From: Faecalibacterium sp. An122
Lineage (GTDB): Bacteria > Bacillota > Clostridia > Oscillospirales > Ruminococcaceae
Direction: 5' to 3'
Assembly: GCF_002160895.1 (NCBI RefSeq)
Contig: NZ_NFLL01000001.1
Span: 1 to 64,000 of the forward strand
Length of the DNA stretch: 64,000 nucleotides
The position numbers and the translations under genes are program-made. Shown here piece after piece: positions 1 through 8,404 of this stretch (the first letter of the stretch is position 1; each line of letters opens with the position of its first letter). Below the pieces are notes generated by a model, which was given only the letters and a program-made list of their open reading frames with translations, did not search any database and had not been told where the DNA came from.

Positions 1-1148
1 TGATTTTCCAGAAGTATGTATATGAAGGATATGGTGCAAAGCGAATTTGCAACTATCTGTACGAACATAACATCATGGGACGCAATGGCAAGAACATTCC
101 GAATGTGAGTATTGTTCGGATGATTCAAAACAAAAGCTATACCGGATACCTTATCAATGGCAATGTGGAAACTGCCTGCCCGGAACTGCGGATCATTGAA
201 CCGGATCTGTTCGAGCGGGCGCAGGAGGTGCGTCATGCCCGGAAGCGGGAAAAAGGTGCAAATCCCCTCAGCTACAGTTCTCAGGCACTTCTGTGCGGTA
301 TTGTTTTCTGTGCTCACTGCGGAAACCGGATGAGCCTTACCAGCAGTACCCGGAAGCGCATCCGCGCCGATGGTACTGTGATAAGAGAAAAGCGTATCCG
401 GTACAGCTGCAACTATAACGTCCGCCATCCTGGTCAGTGTGATGGCCAGTCTGGCTACGGCGTGATTACGCTGGACAACATTGTTGAGGGTGTTGTTCGG
501 ATGAAGTTCGCGGAAATCCGGGAATGCTCCAAAAGAAAACTCCTGGAAGAAATGCGAGGCAAAGAGCAAGAAAGAGTCAAACAGGAAATAAAGCGTCTTG
601 AGAAAGAACTGGAAACCAAACGCCAGGAACAGGATATGCTAAAAGCAGAGACCATCCGGGTCATCCAGGGCAAGAGTGCTTTGGACCGCGATACCCTAGC
701 TGAGATGATGGCAGAAACCAAAGCTGCCGTCATCAAGGCAGGGGAGGACCTCCAAAAAGCACAGGCCGAAGAGAAAGCATTACAGGAAGCAACCGAAAAA
801 ATGCGGAGAGACTGTGACGATTTGTTCACTTGGGCCAATGTCTACGATGGTGCAAATTTTAATCAGCGTCAGGCAATCCTGCATCAGTTTATCAAGCAAG
901 TTCGGGTCGGTCGAAACTATGAGGTTGAGATCGTTCTGAATGTGTCGCTGGAGGAATTTGAGGAATTTAAGGCTCATTCCATGGCCAGCAGCACCGGAAA
1001 ACGGGCGCAAAAGAACCTTAAACAAGCCCCTCAAAGGACTCCCACAGACTCGAAAAAGAGTATTGTCACATTAGACGAAGACAACGGGCTATCTTTGGAC
1101 CTTTTGCCCAATATTGTGGCTCACGCTTCGATATCCTATGGCGGCTAA
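1..1148 (+). CDS. Large serine recombinase, C-terminal part (5' end outside window)
   Basis: The reading frame is open from base 3, so the catalytic serine domain lies upstream of the window. What remains is the end of the 'recombinase' DNA-binding domain (VRMIQNKSYTGYL), a zinc beta-ribbon with Cys pairs (FCAHCGNRM, then YSCNY and GQCDG), a long charged coiled coil (about residues 155-255 counted from the ATG at 75) and a basic tail. This order is that of large serine integrases/transposon resolvases, which cut and rejoin att sites of integrative elements. Codon use is more AT-rich than in the neighbours, which fits a mobile element. The gene runs into the tRNA-Ala region, so this is probably one edge of an integrated element. 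The family is clear; the element type is not. Confidence 0.9.
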   Translation, partial: IFQKYVYEGYGAKRICNYLYEHNIMGRNGKNIPNVSIVRMIQNKSYTGYLINGNVETACPELRIIEPDLFERAQEVRHARKREKGANPLSYSSQALLCGIVFCAHCGNRMSLTSSTRKRIRADGTVIREKRIRYSCNYNVRHPGQCDGQSGYGVITLDNIVEGVVRMKFAEIRECSKRKLLEEMRGKEQERVKQEIKRLEKELETKRQEQDMLKAETIRVIQGKSALDRDTLAEMMAETKAAVIKAGEDLQKAQAEEKALQEATEKMRRDCDDLFTWANVYDGANFNQRQAILHQFIKQVRVGRNYEVEIVLNVSLEEFEEFKAHSMASSTGKRAQKNLKQAPQRTPTDSKKSIVTLDEDNGLSLDLLPNIVAHASISYGG

Positions 1149-1162
1149 TTTGTCTAGCAAAA

Positions 1163-1203
1163 AACGCAAAAAATAAGCCGCAGCGCCAAAAAACGCTGCG
1201 GCA
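1163..1203 (-). terminator. Intrinsic terminator after tRNA-Ala
   Basis: On the minus strand a 9-bp GC-rich stem (GCCGCAGCG/CGCTGCGGC) is followed by a run of T residues. It begins 4 nt after the encoded CCA end of the tRNA and would end its transcript. It also separates the tRNA from the recombinase gene on the other strand. Confidence 0.75.
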
Positions 1204-1206
1204 ATT

Positions 1207-1283
1207 TGGTGGACCTAATCGGGATCGAACCGACGACCTTACGGATGCGAACCGTACGCTCTCCCAGACTGAGCTATAGGCCC
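1207..1283 (-). tRNA. tRNA-Ala (anticodon CGC)
   Basis: The minus strand folds as a complete cloverleaf. The acceptor strands are GGGCCTA and TAGGTCC, giving a G3-U70 wobble, the identity element for alanyl-tRNA synthetase. The D arm is GCTC/GAGC, the anticodon loop is TTCGCAT with anticodon CGC (reads GCG), the T arm is GTCGG-TTCGATC-CCGAT, and the discriminator A is followed by an encoded CCA. The gene lies 58 bp beyond the recombinase stop codon. Its 5' 23 bases recur twice more immediately upstream (see the repeat entry). Confidence 0.95.
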
Positions 1284-1496
1284 ATAATTAAGCCCCCATC
1301 AACAGATGGGCAAGGATTTGAGACACAGGCCATAAGTGCAGGGGGCTGATTCAGGAATCGAATGCACTCCCAGACTGAGCTATAGGCCCATAAATAAGCC
1401 CCCATCAACAGATGGGCAAGGATTTGAGACACAGGCCATAAGTGCAGGGGGCTGATTCAGGAATCGAATGCACTCCCAGCTGAGCTATAGGCCCAT
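1261..1496. repeat. 106-bp tandem repeats carrying a truncated tRNA-Ala 5' end
   Basis: The segment starting CTCCCAGACTGAGC (5' part of the tRNA, seen on the plus strand) occurs at 1261, 1367 and 1473, a period of 106 bp. The first copy is inside the intact tRNA; the second and third lack the anticodon and T arms. Between them a nearly identical spacer contains a small hairpin (CCCATC/GATGGG) and the palindrome GATTCAGGAATC. The third copy has lost two bases (CCCAGCTG instead of CCCAGACTG). These look like tRNA fragments left by repeated unequal recombination or integration events, not functional tRNAs. Confidence 0.85.
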
Positions 1497-1559
1497 AACA
1501 GAAGCCCGATCAATCGGAACTCTGCGGCTTCACTACTATACCGCTTTTTGGGAGAGTTG

Positions 1560-2444
1560 TCAAGTGAATTCTGCCGGGAGGTCGAACTTGACGGTCTCCA
1601 TGCCGGGGATGCAGTTGAGCTCAAAAACAAGGGCAAACCAGAGGCGGCGCTGGGCGTGCAGAGCATCCTCCTCGCTGACGGAACGGAGGATGGGGGAGGA
1701 GTCGGTGCCGGATTTCGGCGGGATGGTCAGCAGGGCTTCGGTGCCGCTGCCCGAGGCGCGGGGACGCAGCTCCAGCGTCCAGCCGGTGAGTTTGCAGTAT
1801 TCCTGACACAGCAAAAGGCCGCTCTTGGTGGTGCCAAGGAAGCGGCTGCGATTGTTTTGCTGGCTGCGGAAACTGCCGTCGGGCAGACCGCAGCCGGTGT
1901 CGGCGATGGACAGCACCGCGCCGCCCGAACCGTCGTCACGAAGGGTCAGGGTGATGGTGCCGCCGTCGGGGGTACAGGCCCGCAGGGCATTGGAGAGAAG
2001 CTGCAGGCAGATGCAGGTCAGGTATCGGACGTCTGCATGGACGTAGAGCTCGGTCAGGCCGCCGCAGTCCAGCACCAGACGGGTGCCCAGGGCCTGCTGG
2101 ATCTGAGCCTGCTCCGAGCAAATGGCCGCAACAAAAGAACACAGTTCCACCGGCTCCCAATAGGGCTTTTCGGCGTGCTGCATGCAGTGGAGCAGGGCCA
2201 GCATGTTGCTCAGGTTCCGGTCCAGACGGCCGGTGGCAACAGCAAGATCCGACAAGGTCTGGCGCATCTCATGGGAGTCGGGGTCCTCTTTCTCCGAGAC
2301 AAAATGCGTCATGTACCGCTGGCACAGTTCAATCATTTCCAGCGAGCGCTGGCACTCGCTCTCAAAGGCATGGACAGGCAAGCGCTCCAAAAGCTCTTCT
2401 TGGGCGCCGGGTGTTAGCTCATACGGGCTGGAACTCTCGTTCAT
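1560..2444 (-). CDS. Soluble sensor histidine kinase
   Basis: This 294-residue protein has no membrane segment. A His-containing helical region (SHEMRQTLSDL) resembles a HisKA phosphoacceptor box. It is followed by an HATPase_c domain with N box (LLSNALRA), G1 box (DTGCGLPDG) and G2-like box (GTTKSGLLLC). The ATG at 2444 is chosen because AAGGAG lies 12 nt upstream and because earlier codons would run deeper into the preceding gene. It overlaps the Spo0A-like gene by 26 bp, implying translational coupling and a two-component pair. The signal is unknown and must be cytoplasmic or relayed. About 70 residues after the G2 box match no domain I can name. Confidence 0.8.
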   Translation of the reverse strand: MNESSSPYELTPGAQEELLERLPVHAFESECQRSLEMIELCQRYMTHFVSEKEDPDSHEMRQTLSDLAVATGRLDRNLSNMLALLHCMQHAEKPYWEPVELCSFVAAICSEQAQIQQALGTRLVLDCGGLTELYVHADVRYLTCICLQLLSNALRACTPDGGTITLTLRDDGSGGAVLSIADTGCGLPDGSFRSQQNNRSRFLGTTKSGLLLCQEYCKLTGWTLELRPRASGSGTEALLTIPPKSGTDSSPILRSVSEEDALHAQRRLWFALVFELNCIPGMETVKFDLPAEFT

Positions 2445-3252
2445 GGGTCTGCAGATCTCCTTCCGACAGGGGCTGTTCCGCCGGGTCCTGCGGCGGCATA
2501 AGCAGCTCATCCCTGACTGCATAGATGAATTTACCGGTGGTGAGGTGCTGGTGCGGGGAACAGTGCCGCCGCTTGAACGACTGCCAGGCGGGTTTGTTCA
2601 GCGCATTCAGGGAGCGAATCAGACGGCGGATGCCGCTGTCCACCGCCGTGACCGAGACCTTGTGCCGCTCGCCGACCACCATCAGGACATCCTTCCGTAT
2701 CGCAAAATGAGGGTCACACCGCAATGCCTGAGCAATGCATTCCCGCAGATACTGGGAGCCCAGCGCTCCCGGCGCTTCGCCCCAGCAGAGCAGCAGACGC
2801 ACCAGGGCGGCGTCGCTGTCGGTGGGAGCGGCCTGCGACTGAAGCATGGACTGCAGATCAAACAGCAGGCTGTTCAGGCTGGACAGCTTCATTTTGTGGA
2901 CGGTATCGGATTCCGGCTGCTGGCCGCCCTCCTCGCGGATGAACCTGCACAGTTCGTCCACGTCGCAGGCGGGAACCAGCAACAGCCACGGCCGGCAGTT
3001 GGGCGACATCTGCTGCAGCTGGCTGCAGAAGGCAGGCGCATCCATGTCGGACAGAGCGTTGTCCAGCAGGACCGCGCGGTAGGGAAAACCGCGCTCCAGT
3101 GCGGCCAACAGCTCTTTTCCCGACTGATAGATGTCGCAGCGAAATGCGTCCCGGTCCAGGCAGGAAATATAGTTCTGGCAGATGCGGAAAAACCGTGCGT
3201 CATAGCTGGCAATGGCAATCCGCAAACAGCCTCTGGAAGATTCATCGTTCAC
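2419..3252 (-). CDS. Spo0A-like response regulator
   Basis: This 277-residue protein has an N-terminal receiver fold (about 10-115) and a C-terminal helical domain (about 165-250) containing YLRECIAQAL and VDSGIRRLIRSL, which resembles the Spo0A DNA-binding domain. The receiver keeps a candidate phospho-Asp (AVLLDNALSDMD), but the acidic pair at its start is altered (IAIASYD) and no conserved Lys is obvious. Phosphorylation chemistry may therefore be weakened. The start is a GTG whose GTGA overlaps the stop of the 98-residue gene. It forms an operon with a histidine kinase. True Spo0A normally stands alone and drives sporulation; this looks like a repurposed paralogue. Confidence 0.75.
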   Translation of the reverse strand: MNDESSRGCLRIAIASYDARFFRICQNYISCLDRDAFRCDIYQSGKELLAALERGFPYRAVLLDNALSDMDAPAFCSQLQQMSPNCRPWLLLVPACDVDELCRFIREEGGQQPESDTVHKMKLSSLNSLLFDLQSMLQSQAAPTDSDAALVRLLLCWGEAPGALGSQYLRECIAQALRCDPHFAIRKDVLMVVGERHKVSVTAVDSGIRRLIRSLNALNKPAWQSFKRRHCSPHQHLTTGKFIYAVRDELLMPPQDPAEQPLSEGDLQTHEREFQPV

Positions 3253-3545
3253 CAAAGTCCCCCGCCCTTTCTGCAAAACTGTACAGCCGCGGGATAGCAC
3301 TCCGCCACCACATCCCGCCAGATTTCGGGCTGGACACAATTTTCGTACAGGTACTGCAAGATGGAATAGCAGCATTGGGGCGGCGCATCCAGGACCAGAC
3401 TGTCACTGCAGGCTGTTTCTCCGGTGCGGGACACCGTCAGCCGGCAGGCGCCGTCCGACTCATCCAGCGCATAGGTCAGCAAATAAGGCTGCTGCAGCAT
3501 CTCGATGGCAGAAAATTTCCTGGTCAATGGTGTATATGGTTTCAT
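3249..3545 (-). CDS. Small unknown protein heading the Spo0A-like operon
   Basis: This 98-residue soluble protein has no signal peptide and no recognisable catalytic motif. It begins with MKPYTPLTRKFSAI and contains YLLTYALDESDG, a beta-rich pattern, then a helical end (ILQYLYENCVQPEIWRDVV). The ATG is preceded by GGAGGAG. Size and pattern resemble small clostridial proteins of the DUF6514 type, but I am not certain of that assignment. It is the first gene of the kinase/regulator operon and its TGA overlaps the next GTG, so it is probably a partner or modulator of that system. Confidence 0.7.
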   Translation of the reverse strand: MKPYTPLTRKFSAIEMLQQPYLLTYALDESDGACRLTVSRTGETACSDSLVLDAPPQCCYSILQYLYENCVQPEIWRDVVAECYPAAVQFCRKGGGLW

Positions 3546-3618
3546 GGCTCATATTCTCCTCCTGCAAATACCCATTTTGGATTTACCGCACGATCAGGCG
3601 TGGCGAAGCTTTAATCCT

Positions 3619-3647
3619 ATTTTAATGAGACACCCGCCCTGATGCAA
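3619..3647 (-). promoter_or_regulatory. Sigma-A promoter of the Spo0A-like operon
   Basis: On the minus strand TTGCAT and TAAAAT are separated by exactly 17 bp, and the -10 box lies about 75 bp before the first ATG of the operon. The rest of the 3546-4008 intergenic region holds only the oppositely oriented promoter listed next; no gene is visible there. Confidence 0.55.
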
Positions 3648-3884
3648 TGCTAAAAATGCGGCAAAATGTGTCGTCAGGGGACGGATTGCGACGGAGAAGA
3701 AAAGATCTTCACAACATCTTAAGAATACCGCGGAAACCATCCGCGCGCAAGAGGATTTTGCAAAAATAGGGAAAACAAGTCTGGATTTGTCCGAATGAAG
3801 GGGCCAAAACGGGCGGCGTTCACAGAATATTTCCTTTTTCGCTATAGATAAACTGTTTTTTTCGTTTAAAATCAAGGTGGCTGA

Positions 3885-3913
3885 TTGCATCTAAGAGGAA
3901 AATACGGTATAAT
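3885..3913 (+). promoter_or_regulatory. Sigma-A promoter of the activase operon
   Basis: A perfect TATAAT at 3908-3913 follows a weak -35 (TTGCAT) after a 17-bp spacer, about 95 bp before the TTG start codon of the activase gene. Confidence 0.5.
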
Positions 3914-4008
3914 ATTAGTGTATGTGAACAAACAATACTGTTAGCTGTCAAACAAAAAAGAATGAAAGGCCCGTTTTCCCGGGCATTCCATTGCAGGAGG
4001 ATCAAAAC

Positions 4009-6978
4009 TTGAGAATTGGTCTTGATATAGGCAGCACGACCATCAAGTGTGCCGTGCTGGATGAACAGGAAAACTTGCTGTATTCGACGTATGAGCGTCA
4101 TTACAGCCACATTCTGGAGAAAGCACAGGAGCTTCTGCGCCGGATTGATGCAGAGCAGCTTCATGGCGCCAAGGCGCTGCTGAGCATTTCGGGCTCGGCG
4201 GGCATGGGCCTGGCCGACAGCTGCGGCGTGCCCTTTGTGCAGGAGGTATTTTCCACCCGGGTGGCGGTCAAGCGCTTTGTCCCTGAGACCGACTGCGTGA
4301 TCGAGCTGGGCGGCGAGGACGCCAAGATTCTGTTCCTCACCGGCGGCACCGAAGTGCGTATGAACGGCAGCTGTGCCGGCGGCACCGGCGCCTTCATCGA
4401 CCAGATGGCGACGCTGCTGAAGATGAGCGCCGACGAGATGAACCAGGCCGCCGAAAAGGCCCAGCGCACCTACACCATCGCCTCCCGGTGCGGCGTCTTT
4501 GCCAAGAGCGACGTCCAGCCCCTCATCAACCAGGGCGCCCGGGCGGAGGACATTGCCGCCAGCATTTATAAGGCCGTGGTCAGCCAGACCATTGCGGGCC
4601 TGGCCCAGGGCCGGCCCATCCAGGGAAATATCCTGTACCTGGGCGGCCCTCTGACCTTCAGCTCGGTGCTGCGCAGCAGCTTTGACGAGGCTCTGGGCGT
4701 CACCGGCACCTGCCCCCAAAACAGCCTGCTGTATGTGGCGCTGGGTGCGGCCCTGTACGCCGACAAGGAGTTCAACCTGTCGGAGGTGGCCAGCGAGCTG
4801 GACCGCTATGCGGCCACCGCCACCTATGCCAGCGAGCCGCCCCTCTTTGCCAACAAAGAGGAATATGAGGCCTTCCACGCCCGGCATATGTCCCACAGCG
4901 TGCCCTGCGTGCCCTTCGGGGTCCAGTGCGGTCGGGTACATATCGGCATCGACTCGGGCTCCACCACCGTCAAGCTGGTGGTGGTGGACGAGCAGAGCCG
5001 GATTCTGTACACCAACTACCAGCCCAACCTGGGCAACCCGCTGCCCCTGATCCAGGAGCAGCTGCTCAAGATTTATCACGCCCACCCCGGCCTGCAGGTG
5101 GGCAGCGTCACCACCACCGGCTACGGCGAGGACCTGGTCAAGAACGCCTTCCGCTGCGACTACGGCCTGGTGGAGACGGTGGCTCACTTCACCGCCGCCA
5201 AGTACTTTATGCCCGACGTGGATTTCATCATCGACATCGGCGGCCAGGATATGAAGTGCTTCAAGATCGAGGACGGCGCCATCAGCAATATCTTCCTGAA
5301 CGAGGCCTGTTCTTCGGGCTGCGGCAGCTTCCTGCAGACCTTCGCCCAGGCGCTGGGCTATGATGTCAAGCAGTTTGCCGCACTGGGCCTCTTTGCAGAC
5401 CGCCCGGTGGACCTGGGCAGCCGCTGCACCGTGTTCATGAACAGCTCGGTCAAGCAGGCCCAGAAGGACGGCGCCAGCATCGAGAACATCAGCGCCGGCC
5501 TGTCCATCAGCGTGGTCAAAAACGCCCTGTACAAGGTCATCCGCGCTTCCAGCCCCGAGGAGCTGGGCCGCAAGATCGTGGTTCAGGGCGGCACCTTCTA
5601 CAATGAGGCGGTTCTGCGGGCCTTTGAGAAGGAGATGGGGGTGGAGGTCATCCGTCCCGACATCGCCGGCCTGATGGGCGCCTATGGCGCGGCCCTCTAC
5701 GGCCTGCGCCGCACCGCCAAGTCGGGCCGGGCCCAGTCCTCGGTGATGAGCCAGGAAGAACTGGAAAACTTCACCCAGAAGGTGGCCAACGTCAAGTGCG
5801 GCGGCTGCGGCAACAACTGCCAGCTGACCATCAACACCTTCGCCGACGGCCGCAAGTACATTTCGGGCAACCGCTGCGACAAGCCCGTCACCGGCAAAGG
5901 GGAGGACAACACCCTCAACCTCTACGCCTACAAGCAGGAGCTGCTGGCCGGCTATAAGCCGGTGCCCGGCAAGCGGGGTTCCATCGGCATTCCTCTGTGC
6001 CTGAACTTCTATGAGCTGCTGCCTTTCTGGCACACCTTCTGGACCAAGCTGGGCTTTACCGTCCATATCAGCCCGGTGTCCAGCCGGGGCCTGTATCTGG
6101 CCGGACAGGCCACCATCCCCAGCGACACCGCCTGCTTCCCGGCCAAGCTCAGCCACGGCCATATCAAGGCCCTGTCGGCCATGCAGCTGGACGCCATCTT
6201 CTATCCCTGCCTGACCTACAACATCGACGAGGGCCTGGGCGACAACCACTACAACTGCCCGGTGGTGGCCTATTACCCCGAAGTTCTGCTGGGCAACTGC
6301 CCCGAGCTGGAGGGCAAGAAGTTCATCTGCGACTATGTGGGCATTCATCGTCCCAAGGACTTTGTGCATAAGATGGCCAAGGAGATCCTGCCCAAGTACT
6401 TCGGCGGCATCTCCCAGCGGGAGGTCCAGCAGGCCGCCGATGCGGCCTACGCCGAGTACGCCTCCCACATGGCCAAGATTCGTGCCAAGGGCGGCCAGAT
6501 CATCGACGAGGCCCGCCGCCAGGGCAAGCGGATTATCGTGCTGGCAGGCCGTCCCTACCATGTGGACCCCGAGGTCAACCATGGCATCGACCGTCTGATC
6601 GTCCGCCACAATGCGGCGGTGGTCACCGAGGACAGCATTTCGGACCGGGTGGAGAAGTTCCCCACCAGCGTCCTGAACCAGTGGACCTACCACAGCCGCC
6701 TGTACGCCGCCGCCAAGTACTGCACCACCCAGCCCGATATGGACCTGGTGCAGCTGGTGTCCTTCGGCTGCGGCGTGGACGCCATCACCACCGACGAAAC
6801 CCGTGAGATCCTGCAGGAGGGCGGCAAGCTGTACACCCAGCTCAAGATCGACGAGATCACCAACCTGGGCGCAGTGAATATCCGGCTGCGGAGCCTGTTT
6901 GCCGCTCTGGACGAGCGGGATGAACTGGCCCGGGAAAAGGCCGAGGCCAAGGCGGAACAGCCCGCTGCGGACCGCTGA
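4009..6978 (+). CDS. Double-domain 2-hydroxyacyl-CoA dehydratase activase-related protein
   Basis: This protein of about 989 residues fuses two BadF/BadG/BcrA-type ATPase domains. Each has a phosphate-binding start (GLDIGSTTIK; HIGIDSGSTTVK) and its own cysteine pair of the bridging [4Fe-4S] type (NGSCAGGTGAF with SRCGVF; NEACSSGCGSF with SRCTVF). A third part has CGGCGNNC and GNRCDK and resembles the DUF2229 region of this family. Single-domain activases use ATP to push an electron onto a 2-hydroxyacyl-CoA dehydratase. The role of the long fused form is not established. The TTG start is chosen because AGGAGG lies 8 nt upstream. The next gene encodes the dehydratase-like partner 15 bp downstream. 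Confidence 0.88.
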   Translation: MRIGLDIGSTTIKCAVLDEQENLLYSTYERHYSHILEKAQELLRRIDAEQLHGAKALLSISGSAGMGLADSCGVPFVQEVFSTRVAVKRFVPETDCVIELGGEDAKILFLTGGTEVRMNGSCAGGTGAFIDQMATLLKMSADEMNQAAEKAQRTYTIASRCGVFAKSDVQPLINQGARAEDIAASIYKAVVSQTIAGLAQGRPIQGNILYLGGPLTFSSVLRSSFDEALGVTGTCPQNSLLYVALGAALYADKEFNLSEVASELDRYAATATYASEPPLFANKEEYEAFHARHMSHSVPCVPFGVQCGRVHIGIDSGSTTVKLVVVDEQSRILYTNYQPNLGNPLPLIQEQLLKIYHAHPGLQVGSVTTTGYGEDLVKNAFRCDYGLVETVAHFTAAKYFMPDVDFIIDIGGQDMKCFKIEDGAISNIFLNEACSSGCGSFLQTFAQALGYDVKQFAALGLFADRPVDLGSRCTVFMNSSVKQAQKDGASIENISAGLSISVVKNALYKVIRASSPEELGRKIVVQGGTFYNEAVLRAFEKEMGVEVIRPDIAGLMGAYGAALYGLRRTAKSGRAQSSVMSQEELENFTQKVANVKCGGCGNNCQLTINTFADGRKYISGNRCDKPVTGKGEDNTLNLYAYKQELLAGYKPVPGKRGSIGIPLCLNFYELLPFWHTFWTKLGFTVHISPVSSRGLYLAGQATIPSDTACFPAKLSHGHIKALSAMQLDAIFYPCLTYNIDEGLGDNHYNCPVVAYYPEVLLGNCPELEGKKFICDYVGIHRPKDFVHKMAKEILPKYFGGISQREVQQAADAAYAEYASHMAKIRAKGGQIIDEARRQGKRIIVLAGRPYHVDPEVNHGIDRLIVRHNAAVVTEDSISDRVEKFPTSVLNQWTYHSRLYAAAKYCTTQPDMDLVQLVSFGCGVDAITTDETREILQEGGKLYTQLKIDEITNLGAVNIRLRSLFAALDERDELAREKAEAKAEQPAADR

Positions 6979-6993
6979 ACATAGGAGGCAACC

Positions 6994-8319
6994 GTGGAAT
7001 ACAATTATCCCAAATTCACCAAGGAGATGAAGGCCACCCACACCATCCTCATCCCCAATATGGCGGTGACCCAGTTCCGGCTGCTGAAATACGCGCTGGA
7101 GCACGAGGGCTATAAGTGTGAGATTCTGGGCAACTGCGGCAGCGCCGTGGCGCAGCTGGGCCTGAAGTACGTGCACAACGACACCTGTTATCCGGCGCTG
7201 CTGGTCATCGGCCAGTTCATCGACGCCCTGAACAGCGGCAAGTATGACCTGGACCACACCGCCCTGCTGATTACCCAGACCGGCGGCGGCTGCCGCGCCT
7301 CCAACTACATCCACCTGCTGCGCAAGGCCCTGGTCAAGGCGGGCTATCCCCAGATCCCGGTGGCCAGCCTGAACTTTTCCGGCCTGGAGAAGGACAGCGG
7401 CTTCCAGATGGACCTGCCCCTGCTGCGTCAGGCGGTGGCCTGCGTGTTCTATGGCGATATGCTGAGCGCCCTGCGCAACCAGGTGGCGCCCTATGAGAAT
7501 GTGCCGGGCCAGGCCGACCGTCTGGTGGATACCTGGATCGGCCGTCTGGGCCGGGCTCTGCTGGCCGGCAAGAGCTATACCGCCCGGGAGATGAAGCACA
7601 CCTTCCCCCTGATCGCCAAGGAGTTTGCCGCCATTCCGGTGACCCGGGTGCCCCGGGTCAAGGTGGGCGTCGTGGGCGAGATCTACGTCAAATACAGCCC
7701 CCTGGGCAACAACGACCTGCAGAAGTTCCTGGAATCGGAGGGCTGTGAGGTCAACTTCCCGGGCCTGATGGGCTTCTGCCAGTACTGCATCTTCAACATG
7801 GGCGAGGACCACGTCCTCTATGGCGGCAAGCTGGCCACCAAGTTCACCACCGACCGTCTGCTGGACTGGCTGGACGGCATCGAGCGGGCCATGCTGAAGG
7901 CCATGTCTTCCGCCGGCTTCTACGCCCCCGGCCCCTTCAAGGAGCTGATCGAGAAGCCCGAGGGCGTCATTTCTCTGGGCGCCAAGATGGGCGAGGGCTG
8001 GCTGCTGACCGCCGAGATGATCGAGCTGGTTCAGGGCGGCTATCCCAACATCGTCTGCGCCCAGCCCTTCGGCTGCCTGCCCAACCACATTGTGGGCAAG
8101 GGCATGGTGAACAAGATCCGGGCCCTGTACCCGGTGGCCAACATCACCCCCATCGACTATGACCCCAGCGCCACCAAGGTCAACCAGGAAAACCGCATCA
8201 AGCTGATGCTGGCGGTGGCCAAGGAGCGCCTGGAAAATCCTGCCCCCGCCCAGCCCCTCACCGCAGAGGAGATCGCCGGCGGCGCCCCCACCGTGGGCCG
8301 CCACCCCATGACCGTCTGA
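6994..8319 (+). CDS. 2-hydroxyacyl-CoA dehydratase-like protein (activase partner)
   Basis: This 441-residue protein follows the activase by 15 bp and starts with GTG after GGAGG. Conserved family blocks include FRLLKYALEHEGY, YVHNDTCYPALL, QTGGGCRASNY, GEIYVKYSPLGN and QPFGCLPNHI. Several cysteines (HNDTCYP, GGGCRAS, FCQYCIFN, FGCLPNH) could bind an iron-sulfur cluster. It belongs to the dehydratase-related proteins that usually sit beside the long activase. No CoA-transferase or 2-hydroxyacid dehydrogenase lies nearby, so a substrate cannot be inferred. The two genes form one transcription unit ending at the terminator after 8350. Confidence 0.85.
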   Translation: MEYNYPKFTKEMKATHTILIPNMAVTQFRLLKYALEHEGYKCEILGNCGSAVAQLGLKYVHNDTCYPALLVIGQFIDALNSGKYDLDHTALLITQTGGGCRASNYIHLLRKALVKAGYPQIPVASLNFSGLEKDSGFQMDLPLLRQAVACVFYGDMLSALRNQVAPYENVPGQADRLVDTWIGRLGRALLAGKSYTAREMKHTFPLIAKEFAAIPVTRVPRVKVGVVGEIYVKYSPLGNNDLQKFLESEGCEVNFPGLMGFCQYCIFNMGEDHVLYGGKLATKFTTDRLLDWLDGIERAMLKAMSSAGFYAPGPFKELIEKPEGVISLGAKMGEGWLLTAEMIELVQGGYPNIVCAQPFGCLPNHIVGKGMVNKIRALYPVANITPIDYDPSATKVNQENRIKLMLAVAKERLENPAPAQPLTAEEIAGGAPTVGRHPMTV

Positions 8320-8349
8320 TAAGGCAGGGAACACCCCTATAAACAACCA

Positions 8350-8388
8350 AAGCCCCGCACAGCTTTTCAGGCTGCGCGGGGCTTTTTG
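8350..8388. terminator. Bidirectional terminator between convergent genes
   Basis: The arms AGCCCCGC and GCGGGGCT flank a short loop, with T residues after the stem on the plus strand and a shorter T-rich tail on the minus strand. It serves the dehydratase operon and the phosphofructokinase gene that converge here. Confidence 0.85.
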
Positions 8389-8404
8389 GTTTATGGGTAA
8401 AGGG

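Noticed and set aside
1350-1372. GGGGGCTGATTC-GGAATCGA resembles the start of tmRNA
   Set aside because: Only the first 20 bases are similar; there is no tag reading frame, no matching 3' tRNA-like end and the piece is part of the 106-bp tandem repeat.
3783-3795. TTTGTCCGAA resembling a Spo0A box near the Spo0A-like operon
   Set aside because: One base too long compared with the consensus and a single occurrence; could be chance.
3820-8346. Very long open frame (1508 codons) on the minus strand opposite the activase genes
   Set aside because: It is a GC3-driven shadow of two clear plus-strand genes with recognisable motifs; its translation is low-complexity (Gly/Ala/Val/His-rich) and has no ribosome site. 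The same applies to 12676-14385 +, 17083-19584 - and 31639-34032 +.
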